Position numbers and translations under genes: made by a program. 64,000 nucleotides of DNA from Hirundichthys speculiger. Lineage: Eukaryota > Chordata > Actinopteri > Beloniformes > Exocoetidae. The notes beneath the pieces are model-generated. The model ran no database searches. It saw nothing but the letters and a program-made list of their open reading frames with translations, and was not told the origin of the DNA. Below are positions 15,801 through 27,400 of this stretch, one piece after another (position 1 is the first letter of the stretch; every line of letters starts with the position of its first letter). Where the stretch lies: the NCBI GenBank assembly GCA_018398805.1, contig JAGFBZ010003034.1, positions 62,001-126,000 of the forward strand, written 5' to 3'.

Positions 15801-16065
15801 AGCTGACGTTTGTTTGTTGAAGTCTGTGCCATTTATTTATCATTTTTTTACATATGGTTTCCTACAATGTGGGAACTTTCTGTTTAAGAAAATGTAGTGA
15901 CAAAGAAAATAATATTACTTCCAAAAAAGAAAATAAAGAAAATATTTTAAGAGCTGCTTTCAAGAGGTAAAATAAATATGAATAAAAGTAATAAAAGGCA
16001 AAAATGGTCAGGTGATAATAATAAGGTGTTTACAGGTGTCTGTTACATTATATACAGTATCATGA

Positions 16066-16118
<53 letters not shown>

Positions 16119-16147
16119 ATCTATATCTATCTATCTATCTATCTATC

Positions 16148-16179
<32 letters not shown>

Positions 16180-17396
16180 TTTTTTTTCATCATTTCACTT
16201 CACGATATACTCCTGTATATCTGTATATCTTCAGCATTTTATGCAGCAGCATAATCTCCCCATTTAAGATGAATAAAGCATAATAATATTCATTTCTGCT
16301 GAAAATCAGTGAGCTTTGGACATAAATGTGGCTTCACAGACTTTGCATACAAAACCTGTCTTCTCTTCTGGTGCGGGAGACTGGAAGAATTGTCTCCGTG
16401 TCCTCAGAGCAAAAAAAGCTGGAGAGCCCTCTTTATGTAACGTCGCTCTATGATTATTGTCTCTGACTGTTGTCACTCTTTCAGGGCAAAGAGCTGTTCA
16501 TGACAGATGAGGAGCGTCTAGCAGTGGAGGCCCGCAGGGAGCTGGACAGACAGGAGCTGATGCATCAGAAGAAAGTGGCACTGGAGACGAACAAAATTGT
16601 TAAAGAGCAGCAGGAAAAGGAGAGACAGTGAGTGAACAGTGCATAACTTCTAATTAACTTTGTCTTGACATGAGCTAGATCTTCTGCAGTGTGTTGTGTG
16701 ATAAATGATTCGGTGAGTTTTCAGATTGTGGGGTAATGTGATGTCATGGACCCATCTCAGATAAGAATAATCCAGCCTCCGTATTTCTGTCTCTGCCCAT
16801 TATGATGAAGTGGTTTCATTAAGATTTTATTTATGCCGGTGTTAATACAAATGCTGCATATGTTATTAATATTTTTAACTTCTTTCCATACCTCAGGCAG
16901 ACTTGCTTATGCTTATTGGAAAAGCAAGTCTGGAACTATGTCTTATTTTTAATGTACTGACCTCAGATCTGAACAGACTTTTGCTCATTATACTTCACAT
17001 CAAATGTATTCATTTGAACCATTTTGTGATCTGCTGCCACTCTTTGAAAACCTTATAACCTCAGTTATAGTCATACCGTAGGCACACACTGCTGAAGAAA
17101 AGGGGGAAGTTAACCTTTCTGTCGTGTTCGGGTCAAATCTGACCGATTTCCTACTTCCATCAATCATAAATATTGTGTTTTACATTTTAATGTCTCAGGG
17201 CCTCATGATATCCTCCACACTAGCCATTTGAACATATATATAATTGCTGATCACCACTTTCTCTGAATTTTGAGTAGTTTATTCAACTTTGTAACACCTG
17301 TGGTGTTCCCGGTCAAAAATGACCACCATAGGAAATTAATGGGTGACCCTAGATTCTGTTCATCCATCAGATTGTACACAACCACAAATACACCAC

Positions 17397-17442
<46 letters not shown>

Positions 17443-20400
17443 ACCCCCACCCCACGTGAACCCCTTTCAGACTGAACAAATAGGTGTCTCCCTTCCCACC
17501 TCATTCCTGTGCTTATGTGCCCATCCCCCCACATGAACCACAGTTTTCCAAAACTAAATGTATAACACTAACACTTGTTCCACATTTCAAAGTCAACAAT
17601 TAGTGTTTATTATGAGAACCGTCCTTTCCCAGGCTTATGTGCCCATCCCCCTCACGTGAACTGCACTTTCCAAACTAAATGTATAACACTAACACTTGTT
17701 CCACATTTCAAAGTCAACAATTAGGTGTTTGTTATGAGAACCGTCTCTTTCCCAGGCTTATGTGCCCATCCCCGCACGTGAACCGCACTTTCCGATACAA
17801 AATGTATCATATCTTCTCAGAGACCCCTTATATATAGTTTTTTTGTGTGCATTGCCCTCATTTTACTATGAACAATTGACTAGGTGCCCGATCAGATGAT
17901 TTCTTGTCAGAGAAGCTCTGGACCTTTTATTTCAACCTGATGAACAGGGGATTGAAGTTCAACCAGAAATAGAGGAGGATGACTCAAGAAATAGAAGACA
18001 AATTGATCCTGATTTTGATCCAGATCATTGTGAACCGACCAGTCAACAGATGGCAAGGAAGAGCTCCAGAGGAAGATCACCTGAGGAAAAGGCACCTGTG
18101 ATATTCCAGTCCAAGAATGGCAATTTGCTCTGGTATTCATCCACCCCAGGAAAGAGGAGGCAGAGCAAGAGTAGAAAATATGTTAGGATGCTGCTCCCTT
18201 GTGTGAAGACCATCCCCCACCCCACCCCACCCCCCACCCACACAGAGACACACACACACACACACATACAAATGATAGGCTCCTGGGTGGATGAATACCA
18301 GAGCAAATTGCCATCCCTTGGACTGGAATATCACGAGACAGCTCCCCCGCTACAACCGGGCTGTGGGCCGACGTGAATGTTCCACGGACAGCTCCCACCA
18401 CTAACCGGGCTGTGGGAGCTGTCCAGTGCTGAACGTGAATGTTCAGCACCAGACAGCTCCCAAAGCCCGGAGTAGTGGTGGGAGCTGTCCGGTGCTGAAC
18501 ATTCACATTCAGCACCGGACAGCTCCCACCACTTCAGCACTGGACAGCTCCCACAGCCCAGAGAAATGGTGGGAGCTGTCCAGTGCTGAACGTGAATGTT
18601 CAACACCAAACAGCTCCCACCACTTCAGCACCGGACAGCTCCGAAAGCCCGGAGTAGTGATGGGAGCTGTCCGGTTCTGAACGTGAATGTTCAGCACTGG
18701 ACAGCTCCCACCACTTTGCCGGGCCGTGGGAGCTGTCCAGTGCTGAATGTGAATGTTCAGCATTGGACAGCTCCCACCACTACCACAGCCCGGTGTAGCG
18801 GTGGAAGCTGTCCCATGATATTCCAGTCCAAGGATGGCAATTTGCTCTGGTATTCATCCACCCAGGAAAGAGGAGGAAGAGCAAGAGTAGAAAATATTGT
18901 TAGGATGCCACTACTATGTGTGAAGACACATGTGAAGACTGTCCATAACTGCACACAAATGACTTCCAATGGTTGATATATTCACATGCACATGAAACAC
19001 AATTATTTTCTGGTTAATGAGAGACTCAGCTGCATTTAATTTGCCTGTAGAAAAAGTAGAAAGAAGACCAACAACTGGGTCCAGATATCAGTTTTATTAG
19101 TTGTAAGTTAACTTGTGGTCAGTTTCTTTTATGTCTTCCTGACATCTGTCCGTGTATTTTAGAAGCATCCTCACATGTATGCAGCTTACAAAGTATTCTG
19201 TCAAACTGTGACATCGGAATAATTTTTTTATATGTGTTCAAATCAGTTTTGTCAGGCATCTTAAAACCCAGCAGACCATTTTGTGACATCAATATTTGGG
19301 AATTAATCAAATGATTGTGTCATGTTCTTGGCAGACCCTCTCTGAATCACCTAATGGAAGCTGTAAACCTGACCACAGACACAGATTTTATATTCATCAA
19401 CATATTCTGTGCGTTGAGCTCCATGTTGTGACATTTGTTTTTACGGTGTGTTTTACAGGAGAAAGATGGAGATTGCGCAGAAAACTGCAGAAGAGGAGGA
19501 GCGCTATAAGAAAGAAATGGAAAAGTACACAACTATTTTGTGTTTTATCTTTATTGTGACCATGAAATACCACCCCAGTATTGTTTTAATGTTTACAAAA
19601 TGTCCTCCATTTCTTTAGGATTGAGGCTTTGGAGAGCAAACACAACAGAGAGTGGGAGGAGGACTGGGGAACAAAAGACAGGTCGAAGAGCCCCTCACCT
19701 GCCCCACCTGAGAGAAAAACCACCCCAACTCCAAAGGCCAAGAGTTCCCGTAAGGACATGTGACAGAATCTTCTTCCCTAAAATGCATGAATCCACTTTT
19801 AGATTCTGAAATTACTTCCTTTCTGACACCACAAAGTCACCTGTATGTCATTGCATTTATCCTTTTCTCTGCATGCTTTTCCTCCTGAACTGTTGTTTGC
19901 TGTGCTGCTTTTTACATCCTCTTTTCTAAGTTGATGAAGCCAGCTCCTTCATAGTGGAAGATGAGGAGGATGAGCAGGAGAGACAAGTGAGTCTGGAGTT
20001 TCAGCATTCATTTTGACAGCTGTCGTAGGCTGATGTATCTGCAAACCAGCACATACACAAAAAAATGTTAGATTTCCTTTGACAACCAAAATTCTGCAGA
20101 AAATTAATTCAAACAAGTGATTCCAATTCTTTTTTTCATCACTTAAAATACATCATCAAAATAGTTTTCAGTGTACGGTAACTGTTATTCGGATTGTTTG
20201 AAAGGAGCAGTGGCTTTATTTGTTGTGTGTTTGCATGGGATTTGCTGTGGTTGGATTAAAACTGTGGCTTTGATTCAGTTAATACAAGAGTGACCGCTGT
20301 TCATTTCTATTCTTAGCATTTGGCTGGTTTTATCGATATGAAGGGAAACTGCCATCACTGCGGAAGGTATTGTCAGCATTTTGTAGTGTGTTGACGTTGG

Positions 20401-20765
20401 CTTAAAATGAAAATTCACTCTTTCACCCGTCTCATATCATCAACATCAAGTGTGTTAGTTACAGTTTTTTAGCGTGTTGTTCCGTGTGGTTTGGATTGGC
20501 AGTTTGTCTATTATTTTAATTTTACTTTTACTGACTAATGGCATCTCAGAAAGGAGAAAAGAAGAAGAAAAAGAGAAAAGCGTCCAATACAGACACACTG
20601 CAGGAGCAGAGAAAAAATAAGAAGGAGATGGAGTTTGAGCTGAAACTCGCCAAAGAGAAAGAAGAGATGTATGAACGAGAGAAGCAACTTAAGATCAATC
20701 GGCTAGTTCAGGAGGTATGAAAAAGAGGAATATTTCCAGTCAGTATATTTGAAAGTAGATGAGAG

Positions 20766-20845
<80 letters not shown>

Positions 20846-21440
20846 TTTTGTTTTTTTTCCAGTGGAACTTCATTGCCTTGATCATTTGATAGCTCACCCT
20901 GTTTGAAGGACTGACTCTTGTTGTTTGATGTTGCCTGGCTCTACCTCCAAATCAGGTTTCAGAGACAGAAAGGGAAGACATGCAGGAGTCAGAGAAAGTG
21001 CAACACTGGGTGGAGCGTCTGTGTCAGACTCGGTTGGAGCAGATTTCATGTGTGGAGAACGAATCCCCAGAGGTACAGAGCGAGACCACCTCTTTCAGAA
21101 CCTGTCCAGAAGTCCTCAGTAATTGTTATAACTTATAAAGCTACAACCATGCTTGAAAATTGGTGAATTCTTTACATTTTTTATATTTCTCCATAAATGT
21201 GACCAAAAAGAAAATTTACTACATAAGCAAGAAATGAAAGTATATTAATTAAGAAATTAAACAAATGAGACAAATATACTTGTGTACTAATATACAAATT
21301 ATGTAAGTGGCTAAAGTATGTGAACTTTTGCTTTTAGTGTTGTTGTGACACTCTTGTAGAGTTATAACAACATCCAAACATTTGTAGTTATTCAGTCCGT
21401 CACATTGGTTTGGACAAATTTTTGTCAATTCTTCTTCTTC

Positions 21441-21477
<37 letters not shown>

Positions 21478-24400
21478 AATTTATCAACAAATGGATGTTG
21501 TAAGGTTTCCATCCATAAATTTCTAACTTCGGGTTGTTCTACAGCATCTATGTTGGATTCAGATCAACTTCTTTAGTCTCAGAATTCATTTTCACATCCA
21601 TGATGGCCCACACCATGATGTTACCACCACCATGTTTAAAAGATAAGATGAAGTTCTTTTGTATACAAATGTAAAAATGTACCATGTACCATACTTTGTA
21701 TGGTAGCAGCAGCCCACTGGTGTGTGAATGAGAGGTCAATGTAAACCGCTTTGAGGGCACCTTGGTGTGGATAAAGCGGTATATAAGTGCAGTCCATTTA
21801 CCATCCACACAAAATATTTTAAATTAAAACAGGATCACATCATATTGTCATTCTGCTGGTTCTACTAACCACTAACCCTGAATGTAAATTACTTTTCCCA
21901 CTCACATGTCTGTAATTTTGGATCATTTCCCCAATAAATAAATTACCTAGTCCAGGGTTTTTATCCCATTAGTTTAATCCGATTCTTTTGTCTACTTTTA
22001 GGACCAGTTTAAATACTTGATGGAGTTTTGTGTCAATTTTATGGAGAAATATAGAATAATATCCAGCAATAATTCACATATTTCAAGTCCTACTATACCG
22101 TTTTTCCTTTTAATATTAAAAGGACATGATGGGACCTCAAAAGTCTTGGCTCTGGTAAAGACTTATATTATTGTTTCATAAAAATGGGCAATAGCTAACT
22201 AAACTTAAGTGTCATGTTTATGTCACTGTTTGACACAAGTAATATATTAATATATATAATATGTTCTGCCACAGGTGTGAAGTAAAAAGCACGCAGCTAT
22301 TGATAAGAAAGGACCCTAAACGTGATTTAGATAGATTAGTTTACTAAACATTCTTGAGCCTTTTCTGGATGTTTTCTGTTGTTCTTTCACTGAAAGATGG
22401 GTCATATTTCAGCAAGTATAATTGGCAATATTGTAAGAGCAAACTGGTGCACAAAAGTTTGAATTGTAAATATTAAGTGTTAAATAATGTGAAAGATGCT
22501 TAACATGTGAGGAATATTTTTTGTTTTATTGTGACTTGAAGCTCTCACCACCACGCTCTCCCACCTCTGAGCCAAAGGTGAAGCGTTTCCCTGGTGGTCT
22601 CCACCTGGCGACCACCGACCTGGATGACATAAACCTGGATGAGGTAGATCAGAGTCTCAGGGGACCTCTTAAAAAACTGGCCCCTACCCAGCCCAGCACT
22701 AGCCAGCTTCCCCCTCCTTTGCCTCTCCCTCCACCCTCTGCAAAGCTGAACCCCAACTACTCCCCTGCTTCTCGAGTACCTCAGCAGAGCCGGCCTCCTT
22801 CTCTGCCTCCTTCCAGGCTCCCTCCTTCCACCCCATCTACTGTAGCAAACAAGGGCCGCAGGCCACACCCACAGCCTCGCCCTTCCCGTCCCCCTCACCC
22901 GCCTTCCTCCCACTATCCTCCATCATCCCCTCAGCCTGCACCACGACCTCCTCCTCCTCCACCCCCTCCTCCACCACCACCACCGCCTCCCCCTCCACCC
23001 CCTCCCCCACAGCACTCAGAGGAACGATTAGACTCTCAAGGTGGTTACAGGCAGCATCATCCCCATCATGTCCAGCATCCCCCGAGTCCTCCAGAACACA
23101 GGAGTGAGTGGGAGGCAGGCGGGTACCTCCCCAGAGGGGGGATCTACTCATCCAACACCAGTGAAATGTCCTACCCTTCTAGTCCAAAGGTTCGATTTCT
23201 TTGTGCTTCCTTTTGAAAGAAGTATGATTAGTAAGACTTTTTTTCTACGTGTTTGTTTACTTTTTACACTAGAAGTTTTTGTTTCTTGCTGAAATAATTT
23301 TTCAGTCGCAAGATCCTAAACAAATCTTTTTTGTTTGAATTGTGTATTGGGATGTTTTATGCATGAAGAGAGATTAGCATGTCTTATTAGCATGACTGAA
23401 TTTGCCAGGTAGCTGCTGTTGATGTTTGTTTGCAGCTGTGAGGTTTAGTATAGCAAGTGGGATGTTGCATGGTGTGCAGTGTGTGGAAGTGAACATTTTT
23501 TCACTATTTGTGTGTTGCAGTTTGAGCATTTTTAGCCTTTCAGCAGGGTAAGTTACCAGATGCGTTTGAAATCTATTGAACTGGTGTGATCTCTAAAGAA
23601 AATTAAAGGCAGTGTTAGTAGTGATGTGCCAACAATACTCTGCATGCTGGATGCTAGAGGGCTCAAAGAGTCATTTTATTCCACTGACATAGGTGATAAG
23701 GAATACCTCCCATGCCAGTCGTATTTCCAACTCAAGCAGTCTGCTGGTAAGTCTTTTAATGTGAAAATAATGTACGACTTGTTCTATGTTTGGTGAGTCA
23801 AAATGAAAACCTTCCTCTTTTTTTTCCTTGGAAATATGATCTTAAATCAATAGCAACTAGCTCCCAGTCCCCCCAACCAGAGGCGTCAGATGGCCCCTCT
23901 AATGTCAAAACCCATCATGCTGCCCCAGTCGCAGACCCACCGGCCAGATCCACAGAGACCTGCCCTCCGATCTGATGGCCTGGTATGAAAGTCACTATGC
24001 TCCACTCATCTACCTGGTGTAAAAAAAAAAAAGACTGTCCAGCTTCATGGGGCCACAAAGCATACTGTGTCAGACATATGACACAGTATCTGATTCGTTT
24101 GTCATCAGTTGCCTCAAGTAATAAGTTCTGCCTTGTGTCCAGACCTTCCAGCTGTTTCACACAAATAAGCTCATTCCTCTCAGCAACTGATAAAACAAAG
24201 TAGATTCTATGTTTTCAAGTTGTATCTAAATAGATAAGTTAAAAATCCTATTTCCTGGTTAAATTCTGCATAGCACTGACACCTAAACCATCAGGACAAC
24301 ACAGGTTTCTACCAGCAAGGTGTGACAATGCGTGCTGAAAGTGTGTAGTCTATAGCAGCTGCAGCAGTAGAAGTTATTAATCTATCATTTTAGCCTTGAC

Positions 24401-27400
24401 ATGTTTTACCTGGATCGTGTGAGCGCGGGGTGGCTTGGTGGTTAGCACTGTTGCCTCACAGCTAGAAGGTTTCTGGTTCGAACCTCAGCAGGGGCCTTTC
24501 TGTGTGGAGTTTGTATGTTCTCTCCCGTGCTTGCGTGGGTTTCCTCCGGGTACTCTGGCTTCCTCCCAAAGTTACAAAGACATGCATGTTAGGTTGATTT
24601 GTGGTTCTAAATTGCCCGTAGGAGTGATAGTGAGTGTGCGTGGTTGTTTGTCTAGCCTGTGATGGACTGGCGATTTGTCCAGGATGTACCCCTTCCTTTT
24701 GCCCAAAGAGAGCTGGGATACGCTCCAGCAGATCCCCGTGATCCTGCACAGGATTAAGCGGGTCTAGATAAAGGATTGGATGTGTGAGTGCACAAGCCAG
24801 TAAACATGTTTGTTCTAAACTGCATACACCAATTTACTATTGATGTTTTTTGATATATTTGCCTTGACTCAATTTAAAGTTAAAATTGAAATACTATTGA
24901 AAAAAATGGAAATTGCTGCTAAATGGCATTATCTGTTTTGTTGGTTCTGGTACATTGTTACTGCAGTATATTACTGCACCAGAATAACTGAACTGAAAAC
25001 TGAATAACTGATTGTTAAAGTAATTGTTGGAAGGTGCCATTGAGCAAGTCATCTCTCTGAGCACTGTCATCATGCTGCAGTGATTTAGATAGTTTGGACA
25101 AAAATCAGCTGAAATACTGTCATGTTGCCACTAAACGGACACAAGGTGCACATTAATGATGTGAGATGGTCAGACTTCATTTTAAACTTTGAACTGAAAG
25201 AGGTTGTACAGTAACACTGGTTTTAAACTCGATTGAATGGTTCTCTTTAACAAGTGTTCAAGCATGTAAATGATGGTTTTCTTTGTTTATTCCCATGCAT
25301 TTGCTAAGATTGGTTACCTATCTGTATTTCAGCCTCCTGAAATGCTGAAACGGATGGTGCCTTTCAACTCATCTTTTAAATCAAACAACAAACGACAAGT
25401 AACCCAAACCTCTCTTGTCACTTGCTCTTTTACCATGTTATTAGTCTTGAGTGATTTTCTCTTGTTCTTTCAGCTTTTGTCTTCATGTTCACCTATTCAA
25501 GATTGTTCTTAGTTGACTTTAACCTAAGTGATAACTCTTCCTTATTTTTCATTATGTCCCTCCGCTGTTGTCTGCATCACTGTTTTTTATTGAAGTTACT
25601 CATGCATGAGTGCGTTGTTTATTAATTTGAAGCAGACAACTGAAAAAGTGAACACACTGCACAATGTGAAAGTGCATTTTACATTGTTGTGGTGTCTTTG
25701 CAGTATTTTTTTTATACTCAGATTGCTTTCTAAAGAAATGTTCTATAGGGCAGTCACTGACGACACCAGGTGGTACTGCAATCTGTCTGTCCCCTTATGT
25801 CAGTTTATCATATATTATAAGAGGTCAGGAAGGCTATTTTACATTTTTCCTCAAAAGAGTTTCATTGCGTTTATCTACGTACCAAATTTCCAGAAGCACT
25901 GGTGTGCTTTCTAAGATGTGCCAACAATTTATCTGTAATTGTGAGTGTAGAAAGTTTAATCAAAATATATTGTCAGTATCTTTATTGATTCACTCTTTTT
26001 ACCTAGAGAATAGAAACAAATGTTCAATTTAAGAGCAGCAACATTTTTTTTACCATTGTATTACATCACTTTCTTCAACTTGCACCTTTTAATAATTTTG
26101 ATCTTGAGGATACTAATTGTTGTAGTTTTGCAGATGGATTATTTACCCATTCTTGTTGACCACATGATTTCAGCTGCTCAGCAGCTTGTGGTTGCTTTTG
26201 ATTGATTCTCCTTTTCGTGATGTTCCACACATTTGTAATAGACAGATCTGGACTGCAGACAGGCCAGTTAAGCACATGCTTTCTGTGCCTTTAAAGCCAC
26301 TGCATAAGTTGTGCAGAATATGGTCTGACATTATCCTGCGGAAGCCAAGGCCCTCCCAGGAAAATAGGTACCCTTGATGGTAGCATATGTCTCTCCAAAA
26401 ATCCAATAAATGTCTGCATCAATGGTCTCTTCTGGCTTAAACAAGTCTTCCATGGCATTAGCACAGATCTCTGGTTCGCTCTCTGGTGGTACGCGGGTGA
26501 ACATCAGGACTTTTCACATTTTCACTTTTTTATTTTTTTAATTAAATCGGAAACATACAATACATTATAAATAGGTTTCAAATGAAATTCAGGAAACAAT
26601 AAATAACTACAATAAGGAATAAAGATCTCTCCTGTGAATTTAAAGCTAATTGAGAAAGCATCTTGAGGGCAGTGCTGCTTGAGGGCAGTCTATGACAAGC
26701 TCACATCTTTCCAGCAGTGGTTTCCAGTCTTGGTCTTTATGCACTGAGACATGGTAATTGTTTTTTTTTTTTTCCCACGGAATTATGCAGAGTAAATATT
26801 GAAAGACCTAAGTTCTTTGCATTTCATTTTTTACTGATTAGTGATGGAGTTTGGTAGAAAGTAGTGAACCATGACCCATCCATGCTTGGAAGGTAGAAAA
26901 CTTTGGCTCGGTTTTTGGATCTGTTTTTGTATCCTGACACCCCCACATGTCATTAATTCATCTGTTGATTTATAGACTTTTTAAATTAGTTTAAACAAAA
27001 AAGTTATTTGGTCAATAAAGACTAAAATAACTCATTTGTATGTGTCAGTTGAATTAAAAATATATTAATTAATGAATTACAGATTAAATTATTCTGGAAA
27101 TAGGGCTTGAATTTTCCCACATTGCTGATGTCTTATATTGATTGGACTGATGTTAATTGCAGGATCTAACTATAACAAATAAAGCCATTACACAGAAGCT
27201 GAGCTTTTATATCCAACTAAAAGTATCTGAGTTGTAACTGGAAATGAACCCTCAGATTAATTTGTTTATTCTGCAGGAAGGAAAAATTACTAAGCTGTTT
27301 TTAATGAAATTAAACATCTGTGGTCTTGAGATAAATAACTAATGGTTTTCTGTGTGCACAGACGGTACTATAAATGACTGTAAATTAGTTATTTGCTTTA

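Larger units (their letters stand above)
17109..18935 (+). mobile_element. Degenerate piggyBac-type element with truncated transposase
   Basis: The left edge begins with TTAA followed by CCTTTCTGTCGTGTTCGGGT and then CAAATCTGACC, as in the TTAA-flanked piggyBac ends common in fish. An internal copy of the motif, 'ggtcaaaaatgacc', lies near 17310. From about 17911 to 18210 a frame reads [16 protein letters not shown], an acidic stretch, [12 protein letters not shown] and then [15 protein letters not shown]...[13 protein letters not shown], which resembles the N-terminal part of piggyBac/PGBD transposases. It is cut by a (CA)n tract and a hairpin array. No right terminal repeat was found. Lies in ush1c intron 11. 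Confidence 0.6.

Noticed and set aside
15978..16283. 101-codon frame rich in Ile and Tyr
   Set aside because: It is a translation of the (TA)n/(CTAT)n microsatellite.
18183..18763. Several 60-110-codon frames on both strands
   Set aside because: They are translations of the hairpin array and (CA)n tract; repeated peptides such as VQHWTAP arise from the repeat unit.
18365..18805. CRISPR-like array (repeated units with spacers)
   Set aside because: Vertebrate context, palindromic repeats longer than the spacers, and spacers themselves repetitive.
20317..20366. Possible ush1c exon reading [17 protein letters not shown] with AG and GT flanks
   Set aside because: It ends in phase 2, but the next certain exon (20550) starts in phase 0, and harmonin joins directly from the exon ending at 19986 to KGEKKKK.
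22545..23151. Minus-strand frames of 100-120 codons
   Set aside because: They are antisense shadows of the proline-rich ush1c exon.
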